Assembly: GCF_003293675.1 (NCBI RefSeq)
Contig: NZ_CP029984.1
Coordinates: 930,043 to 994,042 of the forward strand
DNA length: 64,000 bases
Source of the DNA: Gardnerella leopoldii
GTDB taxonomy: Bacteria > Actinomycetota > Actinomycetes > Actinomycetales > Bifidobacteriaceae
Reading direction: 5' to 3'
Made by a program: the position numbers and the translations under genes. The notes beneath the pieces were generated by a model. It worked only from the letters and a program-made list of their open reading frames with translations, was not told the origin of the DNA and did no database searches. This document shows, in pieces, positions 39,501 through 48,889 of this stretch (position 1 is its first letter; each line of letters begins with the position of its first letter).

Positions 39501-42500
39501 CATCTTGCACAGCAACAAGGTAATCAGTCTGCACTGCTGGCTCTGTCCAAGGGGTTTGATCTGCCACGAACTCTTGGAATGGTTCATTGACTTTCCAGCC
39601 ATCTTTCCAATCACCGGTCACGTCAGCAACATCTTTAACTTCAGTAACTTTCTTACCGTCATTAAGCATACTGCTTCGTTTCCAAGTGCCAGTAGCTCCA
39701 GTGAGACTGCCTTTCAGCATCTCAAGAACATTCACTTGCTTTCCATTAATGATCTTCGTAATTTGGGAAATATCAGTGCCCTTCTTTACGTAGAACACTT
39801 TAGGTCCACTCGTGCCGTCACTCCACAATCGTCCTGGAGCAGGCTTGAAGATTGCAACTACAGCATCTTTAGGAACTTCACCGCCGTCAGAGGAACTCGA
39901 GAAGTATTCAATCTTCTTGTAAACAGCGTTATAAGTTATGCCGGAATTATCGTTAACCTTAACATCCTTATAACGACCTTCAGAATCGATATCGTACTTC
40001 TGCTCTGGATTCGGATTCTCAGCAGTCGGCTTTACAACATTAGTTGCCCAGCCCTTAAACACGTAGTGGTAATTATCGGCACTATGATCCTTACCGAAAG
40101 CTTGCGGCACGCGGATTCTAACATCCTTACCTTTATAAACGTACGCAGTAAGCGTAGTGTCTCCGTCATCAGGATGATTAGAATTATCTCCATCGTGACC
40201 AATAATAGTGCCTTCATCGTTCTTACCGGTAAAGGTAATCGGCACGTACTCGTCTTTATGCTTGCTACCGTAGTCAGTAGCCTTAAACTTCTCCCACTCG
40301 CTTCCGTACACCAAATCCGGCAGCGTGCGGTACAGCACTTCAGTTTCAGCAATGTTGCCATCAAGATGCACTTGCACTTTAATCTTGTGCAAGCCTGGAG
40401 TGTTGTCAAACTTTTCGTCTTTACCGAATGAGAACGTAGCATCACTTGGATACTCATCAGCATTCGTTATAAGAGCTTTAGCTGCAGTTGGATCAGCCGG
40501 ATTCAAAGTATCTATTGGCTTCAAAACCTTAGTATCAATTGCAACAGGAGCTTTTATCTTGAAGTTAGCAGTGTAAATTACCTCAGGATTGTTCTGCTCT
40601 TCGGAGCGAATCGGCAAGCGATTTACACCATCGGAATACTGAAGCGTATGCGAGCCAACTTCAGACGAACCGACTTTCGAAGTCCAGCCTGCAAACTCAA
40701 ATCCAGGCTTTGCTTTCACTGTTGGAAGTGGCATTTGATAAGCTTTTGTGCCCTTAATTGCGTCGTACACAAGAGCAGAGCCGTCAGCTACATCCTTGTT
40801 CTGCCAGTCAACAACGCTGCCCATAGAGTCTTGACCATCAGCCACTTTAAACACGTAACGCGTGTAGTGATCTGGGCGAGCTTGATAATCGTCCTTACGC
40901 TTAAGCACGCGTACGTCATCATATCTAAATGTGATAGTACGAATATCGTCAGCTTTTTGCTTGCCGTAAGCATCAGTAACGTATTCAATACGCTGCTGCG
41001 TATTTTCTGGCTTAAAGCCTTCAATAGGCTTGTAGAATACTACGTCATACTTTCTATTTACAGAGCTAACTTCGCTTTCTGGAAGAAGCTCCTTTTCTTT
41101 ACCGTCCTTACCAATAGTTACATAGCGAACTTTGTACTTGCGCATATTATAAGTTTGGTAAATAAACTCGCCAGTATTCTCAGATTCAGTACTCGAAGCT
41201 TCAAAGCTCGTGAAATGCTTATCTGGGAAGTGCGTTTCGTCACTATAGACTGCTTCCGCATTGTAGCGCAAATGCTCGCGCAAGCCGGAAACCGTTTGCT
41301 CGGCGGTATGGTCTACCATCGCAGCTTTGGCCTCTTTCGTAACAGCATTCTTATAGTCAGAAATCGTGTATCCAGGCTTTAAGAATATATGCTTAAAAGT
41401 GCCTTTGTAGCGAGTATCCTTCACCCACACTGCGTTAAGCGTTATATCTTCTACTACTTTGTTGCCAAAGGCGTACGGCAAAGTTTTGCCATTCTTGTTG
41501 ATTTCCCAACCGTAGAAGTCGTAGCCTTTACGAGTTGGAGTGCCTATTTCATCCTTTTCGTCAATAACATGGTAGCGAGCGAACTCCTTTTTCTTAACTA
41601 CGTTTGTGCCAGCTACCTCATTACCGTTCCCATCGATATTCGGCATATTGTAGTTAAACGTTACCGTGTGCTTAATATTGGTTGGCTTACCCCACGCAGC
41701 ATAAAGCTTAATGCCATTAACTGGCATTGTAATATCTTTAGCTTTGCTTTTATCTTTGCTTTCACCTTTAGCATCTTCACTCTCGCCATTTATAAGCTGA
41801 CTACCAGCTTGATCAACAGCCCAGCCTTTAAACACGTAGTCTTTTGGCAAATTGTTAGGACGAGTGATGGAGTAAGTCTTGCCGTTAAGCGTGAAAGTGT
41901 ACTTTCCATCGAACTGCTTAGACGTATCGTTAGCATTGTCTTTAGTTACAGAATCATCGTAAGACGTATCTTTTCCGTATAAATCTTTGTCTTCGCCCGT
42001 CAAATCTTTTTTGCCGCGCTTAGTCAAGCTATACTCGTACGGCAATCTCTCTGTAGCAGCGCCATCCTTTGCGTTGCTTATAGCCTTGCCGTCCGCATTA
42101 TAAAACTGCACGTCGTACGACTGGCGGTCATACTTAAACTCAAGTGGTTTGTTATCATTAAATTCATTTTCATCACCTTTATAATTTTCTTGTTCATCTA
42201 CTGGAACGCCCCTATACTTTCGAAATGCTAAATGATACTTTTTAGCAAAAGCTTTCTGCTCATCCTCACTTAAATCATCCCAATCCCCATGAGCATGAGA
42301 TTCGTTATACCACACTTCCAGATTATCTTTAAAGTCGTCTGAATCTAACGCATCACCAACTTTTGTCTTATCATAACCATCAGCAGGATTAAAACCAGCA
42401 ATAGATGGAGCTGGATAATCATAGCCAGTGTTGGGAGTATCATCTTTGCTATAAGAATCGGTAGAAAGCTCATAATCGTCATCGCTTGCTGTACCACCCT

Positions 42501-45500
42501 TTTTAGCGGATGCAATACTTTGCTTCCTAATAATCACCTGTATAGGCTGACTTTGATCACTGCTATCAGCAGTAAGCAGACGCTGATTATCTTTTAACTC
42601 GTATGTAGTTTGAGGAGTCTTCTCAGGGTCATCGCTAATTCTAGGTGCTACTTTGTCTTTTTGATCTTTTTTAAAAACAGCACGGAATTCAGGGTCAGCA
42701 AATTCTTCTTTAGTAAAACGATACGGAGGAGTGTCACGATACTTTATATCCCCCGCAAATCCAAGCTGCCACCCTAAAGAGCCTTTTCCCTCTTCACTAA
42801 AATATAATTCATTTACATCAGGCCAAATATCAGTAAGCTTTTGACCGTAACGAACCTTTACGCGGTAGCCTTTATGGTTAATTGCATTGTCATTATCATC
42901 TTTGTCTTTTTTATCATACTTATCCGAGCAACCGCCACCGCCAGCATAGCAATAAATAGTTGTTTTGCCGTTTTCATCTTTTCTTTTTATAGCAACATTG
43001 TCACCCCTATTTACGCCAGCAGGCTTAGCAAAAATAAGCTCGTACTCGTTGCGATCGTAAACTAAGTTAAGAGTGTTGTTTAAGTCGTTTGCGCAAAGCT
43101 TCGCTTTACTGCGTTTGCCTAAATCTGGGCGACCCTGCACAAGATTATGTTCCTCACTGTTAAGCTCTTTAGTCAGCTTCTTATTCACGTGGAAGTAGCG
43201 AGTGAATAAGTCCTTACCCTTGTTGTTAGCATCACCAGGATGCTCAGTATCATACCCGTCTAAGCTTGTTACAGGCGTATCGTTCATCCAGTTGAACTTT
43301 GAAATTAAGCCATCTTTATGATTATTCGCATCTGTACCTTGCAGCTCTTCTTTTGTTAAGCCAAGCTCCGGGTTCGTTACATAATCAGTTTCGCTTTTAC
43401 CATTAAGCTCATCAGTATCTTTAGCAACACCAGCATCATCCATCTTATCGAGCACAACGTCGCTATCAGTTTGCACATTCGTGCGCTCAACAAGACCAAC
43501 AAAGTCGTAGTTTACAAGCGAATCCGGATGCTCTTTGTCTACCAAATCCGCCTTCTGTACCCACACGTTCACGCGGTAGCTGGTAGTATTGTTAGCTTCC
43601 CAAACTGCGCGGAATCGCACATTGTGATCCGGCATCTTGTAGTTAGTAGAATTTCCTTTAATTAGTGGACTACCAGAAGTATTTGATTGATTAGTATCCC
43701 CTGGTTTTACTACCTGCCACCCAAGGAACTTATGACCACGATATGTAGGTTCTGGAACCGCAGGCACTTCCTGATCATAATACACTTTTTGAGCAGTAAC
43801 ATCCGTGCCGCCAGCAGAATCGTAAGTAACTTCATACGCCTTACGATAGTAACGAAGGTTCAAAACTAGCTTGTCTTTTTCATCTTCAGAATCAGAAAGT
43901 GGCGAGCTAATAAGATTATGCTCCGGCTCGTAGCCTGGAATATACAGAGCTACAGCACTCACATCTGAACCAACAGTGCCAGTAACTTCAGTGACGTGGA
44001 TACGTTCTTTTTTGCCATCTTTGTAAGTTACTTCAATAGTCTTGCCAACGCCAAGATTTGGAGCATCGTGAAACTCATCCTTATTATCGAGATCCTGCAC
44101 CAAGTGACGCACATAGTACTTAGCTGTTTTAGGAGCGTAGTTGATATTCAACTCGCCGTAATACTGAATGCCGTCTTCTACTGCCGGTTGCGCAGATGAT
44201 GAAGATTGCGAAGTTGTTTGAGATGACGAGGCTTGCGGGGCTTGAGCGCCGTTGTTAGCTCCAACAGCAGGCCTTTTCTTTACAGCATACTCAGTAATCA
44301 GCTTCTTACTCAAACGCAAGTAGCGCTTAGCATCCGCATCCGTACCGTCGTCAATAACAAACTTGCCTTCGTCGTTTTTAATGTAGTACTGATAATCCCC
44401 GGAATGGTATACAGATGGACGGTATCCAGCAGCCTGCGGAAGCTCAATGTATTCGTACTTACCATCTTTGTCAAGCTTATCGAAGTCTTCTTGGTCAATT
44501 GTAAGCTCATAAGGCTGTACAAGCTGCTTATTCGCAGCACCGCCAATCGTATAGCGAATTTGCAAATTGTACGTAGCTTTTGGCTTAGTGTCGGTTTGTA
44601 CCTGTTCGTTGGCTTGCTCTGTGCTCTTCGCCTCTGGATTATCCGTATTCGGCTTAATTACCTGGCTGTCTGGATCAGTTGCTGCGTTATTAGTTGTTGT
44701 GCCAGCGTTCTGTGTGCCAGAGGTCGGTGCAGGAGAAGGTGAAGGCGTTGGCTGATTGCTCGAAGTAGACCTAGACTCTGGAGCAGGTGTTGAGCCAGAA
44801 GCTGAATGCGTAGTACTTTTACCTTCGCCTGGGACTCTTGTATTTTCACCTTGTGTATTGGTTTGCGAACCTTGAGCAGAGCCTTGTGAACCTTGTGTAG
44901 AGCTTTCTGTACCCTGCCCTTGCGCACTTGACACTTGCGCATTACCTTGTGCAGTTGTATCTGCACCTGGGATCGCTGCAGTTCCAGCACCAGCGTTAGC
45001 TTCTGTACCTGTTGAAGTTACAGGAGTAGACGGCGCAGTTGTATTATCTGCAGGAGCCGCAGTCTGAGATATAGGTGCATTATTTGCAGGAGCTACACTA
45101 CTCCCGTTGGAAGCACTATTACTGCCATCAGCAGACGTACGAGCACGCACTTTTGTCGTATTTGCATTACTTACTGTATTCGTATTTTCTGTGTGAGTGC
45201 TTGAAGGTTGTGCGTTTGTATTCTGCACTGGCGCAGGCGCACTTACTGCAGCAGATCCAGCAGACCCAACAGCATTTACCGTATTTTCAGCAACATTTGA
45301 CTTTGAGCCTAAAGTTGCATTCTTAATCTCAGAAGTCTTTGTAGGCGTAGCAGACTGAACACTATTAGAAGCTTTATTAGAATTTGCAGACTCAATATTC
45401 TTCGCATTTTGCAAATTCTGCAAATCACGTGTATTCTGAGCGTTCTCAATAGTCCCATAAGAATGTCCGAAATTAACCTGTTCTGAAGAACTGCCTAACT

Positions 45501-45945
45501 GCGAATCAATTTCGCGCTGTTGTGTTTCTTGTTGTTGCGATTCGTGCTGTTTTGCTTCACTCTTATTTATTTCACGCTGCTCAATCTCACGCTGTTGTGC
45601 CTCGCGCAACTGTTGCATTTGTGCATCATGGCGCGCAAGCTCTACAAACTTTTGAGTTTGAGCACTCTTATTGAGCACGCCAGCACCCCAACGCTGCATG
45701 TTCAATTCGTCTACATCAGGCTTACCTTTGCCCATTTTTTGCGTCATATTAGACGCATCGATAATATCTTTTTGAGTAGGCTGAAGCGCGGAAGCTACAA
45801 CAGATGGCAGCATCATTGCCAAAGTTGAAGCAACAGCAACTCCAGCAACTCCCTTACGCAAAGCACGAGAACGCTTCACCGCATGAGCCTTACGAAGTGT
45901 TCTTCTTGGTACCACATCACCGTGTAAATCTTTACGCTCTGCCAT
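36562..45945 (-). CDS. Giant sortase-anchored surface protein (3127 residues) with InlB-type repeats
   Basis: GAGGAGAAATA precedes the ATG. A long basic leader and hydrophobic stretch ending VVASALQ (about residue 53) form the signal peptide. Then come a Gln/Glu-rich coiled region (about 95-145), a Ser/Thr/Asn/Gln-rich low-complexity stalk (to about 460), and a long body (about 460-2650) of repeated beta modules. These include Listeria-Bacteroides (InlB B-type) repeats with VTYDSAGGTDVT, PTYRGHKFLGWQV and KGYDFYGWEI, and Rib-like modules. Four helical repeats follow (about 2690-2890), then a proline-rich wall-spanning stretch, LAKTG (3086-3090), a hydrophobic helix and KHHRKRRNNK. LAKTG is an LPxTG-like sortase signal. 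It is probably an adhesin; ligand unknown. Confidence 0.9.
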   Translation of the reverse strand: MAERKDLHGDVVPRRTLRKAHAVKRSRALRKGVAGVAVASTLAMMLPSVVASALQPTQKDIIDASNMTQKMGKGKPDVDELNMQRWGAGVLNKSAQTQKFVELARHDAQMQQLREAQQREIEQREINKSEAKQHESQQQETQQREIDSQLGSSSEQVNFGHSYGTIENAQNTRDLQNLQNAKNIESANSNKASNSVQSATPTKTSEIKNATLGSKSNVAENTVNAVGSAGSAAVSAPAPVQNTNAQPSSTHTENTNTVSNANTTKVRARTSADGSNSASNGSSVAPANNAPISQTAAPADNTTAPSTPVTSTGTEANAGAGTAAIPGADTTAQGNAQVSSAQGQGTESSTQGSQGSAQGSQTNTQGENTRVPGEGKSTTHSASGSTPAPESRSTSSNQPTPSPSPAPTSGTQNAGTTTNNAATDPDSQVIKPNTDNPEAKSTEQANEQVQTDTKPKATYNLQIRYTIGGAANKQLVQPYELTIDQEDFDKLDKDGKYEYIELPQAAGYRPSVYHSGDYQYYIKNDEGKFVIDDGTDADAKRYLRLSKKLITEYAVKKRPAVGANNGAQAPQASSSQTTSQSSSSAQPAVEDGIQYYGELNINYAPKTAKYYVRHLVQDLDNKDEFHDAPNLGVGKTIEVTYKDGKKERIHVTEVTGTVGSDVSAVALYIPGYEPEHNLISSPLSDSEDEKDKLVLNLRYYRKAYEVTYDSAGGTDVTAQKVYYDQEVPAVPEPTYRGHKFLGWQVVKPGDTNQSNTSGSPLIKGNSTNYKMPDHNVRFRAVWEANNTTSYRVNVWVQKADLVDKEHPDSLVNYDFVGLVERTNVQTDSDVVLDKMDDAGVAKDTDELNGKSETDYVTNPELGLTKEELQGTDANNHKDGLISKFNWMNDTPVTSLDGYDTEHPGDANNKGKDLFTRYFHVNKKLTKELNSEEHNLVQGRPDLGKRSKAKLCANDLNNTLNLVYDRNEYELIFAKPAGVNRGDNVAIKRKDENGKTTIYCYAGGGGCSDKYDKKDKDDNDNAINHKGYRVKVRYGQKLTDIWPDVNELYFSEEGKGSLGWQLGFAGDIKYRDTPPYRFTKEEFADPEFRAVFKKDQKDKVAPRISDDPEKTPQTTYELKDNQRLLTADSSDQSQPIQVIIRKQSIASAKKGGTASDDDYELSTDSYSKDDTPNTGYDYPAPSIAGFNPADGYDKTKVGDALDSDDFKDNLEVWYNESHAHGDWDDLSEDEQKAFAKKYHLAFRKYRGVPVDEQENYKGDENEFNDNKPLEFKYDRQSYDVQFYNADGKAISNAKDGAATERLPYEYSLTKRGKKDLTGEDKDLYGKDTSYDDSVTKDNANDTSKQFDGKYTFTLNGKTYSITRPNNLPKDYVFKGWAVDQAGSQLINGESEDAKGESKDKSKAKDITMPVNGIKLYAAWGKPTNIKHTVTFNYNMPNIDGNGNEVAGTNVVKKKEFARYHVIDEKDEIGTPTRKGYDFYGWEINKNGKTLPYAFGNKVVEDITLNAVWVKDTRYKGTFKHIFLKPGYTISDYKNAVTKEAKAAMVDHTAEQTVSGLREHLRYNAEAVYSDETHFPDKHFTSFEASSTESENTGEFIYQTYNMRKYKVRYVTIGKDGKEKELLPESEVSSVNRKYDVVFYKPIEGFKPENTQQRIEYVTDAYGKQKADDIRTITFRYDDVRVLKRKDDYQARPDHYTRYVFKVADGQDSMGSVVDWQNKDVADGSALVYDAIKGTKAYQMPLPTVKAKPGFEFAGWTSKVGSSEVGSHTLQYSDGVNRLPIRSEEQNNPEVIYTANFKIKAPVAIDTKVLKPIDTLNPADPTAAKALITNADEYPSDATFSFGKDEKFDNTPGLHKIKVQVHLDGNIAETEVLYRTLPDLVYGSEWEKFKATDYGSKHKDEYVPITFTGKNDEGTIIGHDGDNSNHPDDGDTTLTAYVYKGKDVRIRVPQAFGKDHSADNYHYVFKGWATNVVKPTAENPNPEQKYDIDSEGRYKDVKVNDNSGITYNAVYKKIEYFSSSSDGGEVPKDAVVAIFKPAPGRLWSDGTSGPKVFYVKKGTDISQITKIINGKQVNVLEMLKGSLTGATGTWKRSSMLNDGKKVTEVKDVADVTGDWKDGWKVNEPFQEFVADQTPWTEPAVQTDYLVAVQDDPDTLPKLTDFITNMPQLKADAAVNNGIEDIKVEYDLPTEAEQNKFKQKMLKKPALYTVPLKVTVKYKDAVDYKAYRLVGRLKVLYQLMYPESLPKNDSQQSSLQTGANAERKLVFDKTKYVSVNFINAQSDNKSPNGKGEFAEGSRELYYAYKQSASGVRAPQVIGKDYDAKGYHYEFQGWEMQAATAPVANSTNTPNITNGTNTAASVVPVVTLVATAAPTPTTVSNPPKIKLYSSAEIAGMKFSGNTTFIARYKLVPNVIDASQQDDIPDGYVATIFLPGFGRTWADGSYKPKLLYIRHGKDKEDNIKFAQKVANDTAAELSGFTKWQMYDAKSRKSNILLHDNWDISRPRIFVAEQNGADGVKIPETVVGVGDKIPNVNKLVHSADPKVSVSVDENAKVDVSKPGISTIMVNVTKPTDEIDKTIGKQKTVTTKLPVHVYVLPNVIADNDLPAKGTAAAKFIEKNYTKVTYVAGKGGSLQKSPLESAGDKIVSVYWVRNGATNLLMPVPDVLADKGYVFKDWSSNTTEKPAALADKRKATEEEREALARMAIMDGMPYVAKLIRNSDKYTLAALQNLLNEAQKQHAAQVYNAKREELAQVAERNHKTDLASEIHQSHDSLQKIKDKLVQNGIDVDKVIEQVHEKTLLVKLAKEAGQPWLAKQISNSMYSSIEALKNLMQEAGIDLTFANLENAIDSYVLDEQREVLAELADEADKPFVAKIIRSSKKSSLEALKQVLRNAGVNPEISLPKPHSKHEITITANFEKMAPMRFKFSGSAREGMLTNFTLQNMTEGSGDATNKITVDGKEVTINELISKVTNSVNGINATCAGTACKISGTPKIVNGKPKVELTFTTTDKYGREAEIAVEIDVISESKPNSPTPAPIPSPAPAPEQPTPVPEQVIPSLDSSTSYDVTIEDEKKQEKDLKETVEAKLELAKTGSDTVSSASAGILSAAIAAIGLAVVKTGKHHRKRRNNK

Positions 45946-46268
45946 TATTTCTCCTCACTCCAACCAATTTCAAGTAGACCACGCATACTTATAAATCTTC
46001 ATATGTATTATACATGAATACAGTATATGGGCATAAAATAAACATTTGTTATAATCTTTTATTCATTACAAATCAACTACAACTCATATTTACGCTTGGC
46101 AAATAAAATCACCTAACTAATAGTATACTAATCAATACCCCCCCCCAAAAAAAAATCATCCGAACGACTATGCCGTGAGGAATAAGTGCTCAAGCAGTTC
46201 GTAACGTTAAAATATGATACAATGTAGAAATGTGTGCTCTAGAGCAACAATTGTTTGAAAAATCAAAA
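45946..46268. promoter_or_regulatory. Divergent promoter region with G9/T9 homopolymer tract (46138-46155)
   Basis: Plus-strand C9 (46138-46146) next to A9 (46147-46155); on the minus strand, which is the coding direction of the giant gene, it reads T9 G9, 193 bp before that gene's ATG. A TATACT (46127-46122) follows the G run on the minus strand, and a second TATAAT lies closer to the gene near 46010. On the plus side, TGATACAAT near 46214-46222 is the likely ssrA -10. Nothing in the 323 bp appears to be coding. Confidence 0.65.
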
Positions 46269-46662
46269 GGGGTCGATCGGTTTCGACGGCGATCTGTTCG
46301 CCGCGGGGAAGCGTGCCGAGAATGCGGAAGTCCACTCGTAAACGTCCTTTCGCAAAAGAATAAGTGCTAAATCTAATCGCACTGAGTTCGCTCTCGCTGC
46401 CTGAGCTTCGCGCCAGGATTAACCAGTGAGCAGCTGCTCCGTTCACCCACTCACGTCTTCGGAGTGGTGCTGAACGTCATAAGAAGACTTGCTTGAATTG
46501 CCGAGCTGCAGGGCAATTCAGGGACTTTGACTGTAGATATGCTCGCCATGAATTGTCTGCGATAACATGGGGGCAGAAAAACTGCCGCACGGCCAGCAGA
46601 CTACGCACGTAGAAGACCGAGGGTACGGTCACCGGACCGGGGTTCAATTCCCCGCGACTCCA
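46269..46662 (+). ncRNA. ssrA: Transfer-messenger RNA
   Basis: 394 nt. The 5' end GGGGTCG pairs with the 3' end CGACTCC to form the acceptor stem; the T-arm GGACCGGGGTTCAATTCCCC is tRNA-like, and CCA is not encoded. The tag frame GCTAAATCT... encodes AKSNRTEFALAA followed by TGA (about 46366-46404), a bifidobacterial-type tag ending in LAA for Clp proteolysis. It rescues ribosomes stalled on broken mRNA with SmpB, encoded at 7045-7542. An intrinsic terminator follows. Confidence 0.98.
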
Positions 46663-46672
46663 CAAACGCAAT

Positions 46673-46702
46673 AACGCCACTGCTCAAACAGTGGCGTTTT
46701 TT
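46673..46702 (+). terminator. ssrA terminator
   Basis: AACGCCACTG / CAGTGGCGTT, perfect 10-bp stem with a 6-base loop, followed by TTTT. Confidence 0.9.
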
Positions 46703-46761
46703 GTAGCAAAACCCAAATTATTTGAGTTATTTCCTAAAACCCAACGTTCCCAAGATTTAAG

Positions 46762-47775
46762 CTAAGCGTCAAAAGCATCTCCGAGATGGTGCTGAGTAGC
46801 GTGCTCAGTAGCGTCAGAACTATTGCAATCAAACTCCCCCGCATCCGCAGCATCAACAATCGCGAGCGCAGCTTCCGCAAGATCCGGTCGCAACGCGTCC
46901 AACCAGTAAATGCGTGCATCCCTACCAAACCAACCCATTTGTTTGCGTGCAAGTCGTCGAGTTTTTTGCGCAATATCCGCAAAAGCCTCATCCTCACTCC
47001 AAACGCCATCCAAATAATCCATAATCTGCTGGTAGCCAAGAGCACGAGCTGCAGTCACACCCAATCGCCCTCGAATTGCGCGCACCTCATCCACAAAACC
47101 CTGCTCACGCATAATTTGCGTACGTAAATCCACGCGCTTATCTAAATCTTCACGACGCAAATCTAAGCCAATTTGCACGCAATCAATCACATACTTATAC
47201 TTCGGAAGCGTTGCGGAATAAGGCTTTCCTGTAAGCTCAATCACTTCAAGCGCGCGAATTGTACGTCGCGGATTGCGCGCATCCATATGAGCCGCAGCAA
47301 CCGGATCCTTTCGTTGCAACTCATCAAAAAGCGCACCTGCTCCTTCTTTGCGCTCGCGCTCCTCCAAAGCTGCACGAATAGACTCATCCGTGCCTGGAAA
47401 TGTAATATCATCCACAGCAGCACGAGCATACAATCCCGATCCTCCAACTAAAATCGGCCTCACACCACGCGATTGCAACTCACTAATACACTGCCTTGCC
47501 AAAGTTTGAAAGCGCGCAACCGTCATCGTTTCTTCAGGATCAATAATGTCAAGCAAATGGTGTGGTACTTCCGCCTGCTCCTGCGCACTCGCCTTAGCCG
47601 TGCCAATATCCATGTAACGATACATTTGATACGCGTCTGCGTTGATGATTTCCGCACGAATCCCGCGCTCAGCTAATTTTTTCGCAAGCGCAATACCAAG
47701 ACTAGTTTTGCCTGAAGCTGTAGGACCAACTATTGAAATTACTTTAGGAATATTATCCTGCTTATTTTCAGACAA
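46762..47775 (-). CDS. miaA: tRNA dimethylallyltransferase
   Basis: About 337 residues from a TTG at 47775, chosen because GGGGAG lies six bases upstream; an open frame continues to a GTG at 47826 with no proper ribosome-binding site. It adds a dimethylallyl group to A37 of tRNAs reading UNN codons. The P-loop GPTASGKT, the substrate segment [36 protein letters not shown] and [13 protein letters not shown] match the family. It is divergent from the alarmone synthetase gene. Confidence 0.95.
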   Translation of the reverse strand: MSENKQDNIPKVISIVGPTASGKTSLGIALAKKLAERGIRAEIINADAYQMYRYMDIGTAKASAQEQAEVPHHLLDIIDPEETMTVARFQTLARQCISELQSRGVRPILVGGSGLYARAAVDDITFPGTDESIRAALEERERKEGAGALFDELQRKDPVAAAHMDARNPRRTIRALEVIELTGKPYSATLPKYKYVIDCVQIGLDLRREDLDKRVDLRTQIMREQGFVDEVRAIRGRLGVTAARALGYQQIMDYLDGVWSEDEAFADIAQKTRRLARKQMGWFGRDARIYWLDALRPDLAEAALAIVDAADAGEFDCNSSDATEHATQHHLGDAFDA

Positions 47776-47917
47776 AATACACTCCCCGTCAAAATACTTT
47801 CCTAGATTTTGCTTGCGCGCAATCACCTAAGATATTTATATCACGCTTTGCAAAGAATATTACATTTACATACGCACTCCCAGACGTTTAGCAGTTTTTA
47901 TAGTATTATTAAAAGAC

Positions 47918-48727
47918 GTGATACTTGATCGTCATAACCGCGTAAACGCAGCAGAACTCTATGCGCGTCTTCATAGCAACGAAGCAGCTAATGAAAGCAA
48001 CAATTTAAGTAGCAATGTAAGCAATACAAAAAATCAACAAAATTGCTCCCAATGCGACAAAACTAATTCGCTTATGCTTCCTGAAGACCAAATCGACGAA
48101 TTTGTAAACATGATGCAAATTTACGAAGGAGCAATGTACGAAATAAGTACAAAGCTCGAGATTCTAGATAGCGAATTTCAGGTGCGATTCTCTCACGACC
48201 CAATTCACCACATGGAACGCCGTCTTAAATCAGTGCACTCAATTTTTGAGAAGCTGCAAAGGCGTCATCTAGATATTTCCACACGCTCTATACGTGATAA
48301 TCTTTTCGACGTAGCTGGAATTCGCGTAATTTGCAACTACTGCGACGATGTGTATTCTGTAGCACAATATCTTTCTAAACAAACAGACATTCAAGTATTG
48401 CAAGTTAAGGATTATATTAAGAATCCAAAACCTAATGGATACCGCAGTTTGCACGTAATTTATGCAGTTCCTGTGTTCTTGTCTTCTGGAGCACACTACA
48501 CGCCAGTTGAAGTGCAATTCCGAACTATTGCGATGGATTATTGGGCTAGCTTGGAGCACGCTTTAAGATACAAAGCCGGTTTGCCAGATGCAAAGTTGGC
48601 TGAACACTCTCAAACTTTGCTCGATTGCGCGCATAGCTTGCAAAATATTGAAACACAAATGCAAGGTATTCACCGCGATATTAATGGTGCTCCTCAAGTT
48701 GAAGAGGCACCTAATAGTAAGGCATAA
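47918..48727 (+). CDS. Small alarmone synthetase, (p)ppGpp synthetase (RelQ/YjbM type)
   Basis: 269 codons from a GTG start. The only domain is a RelA/SpoT synthetase fold: HMERRLKSVHSIFEKL, LFDVAGIRVICNYCDDVYSVAQYL, the substrate motif KPNGYRSLHVIYAVPV, and PVEVQFRTIAMDYWASLEHALRYK. There is no HD hydrolase, TGS or ACT domain, so it only makes, and does not degrade, the alarmone. The first 55 or so residues are Asn/Ser-rich and not conserved. No Shine-Dalgarno is visible; TATTAT lies eight bases before the GTG, so it may be leaderless. Confidence 0.9.
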   Translation: MILDRHNRVNAAELYARLHSNEAANESNNLSSNVSNTKNQQNCSQCDKTNSLMLPEDQIDEFVNMMQIYEGAMYEISTKLEILDSEFQVRFSHDPIHHMERRLKSVHSIFEKLQRRHLDISTRSIRDNLFDVAGIRVICNYCDDVYSVAQYLSKQTDIQVLQVKDYIKNPKPNGYRSLHVIYAVPVFLSSGAHYTPVEVQFRTIAMDYWASLEHALRYKAGLPDAKLAEHSQTLLDCAHSLQNIETQMQGIHRDINGAPQVEEAPNSKA

Positions 48728-48889
48728 TATCAATGCGAAGCGCAAGATTACGAAATACTAAAATCAGCTTATTGTACGAACGTATAAATTATGCTGTATT
48801 TTTTTAGCATTTTCCCAGATGCTTTAATTATAATTGTGTGAGAACGTTGTCTTGACAGCGTTTTATTTCATAGCTGTTAAGGAGAAATA

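Noticed and set aside
46477..46680. Open frame antisense to the tmRNA
   Set aside because: It covers the tRNA-like domain and terminator of ssrA, a common false gene call.
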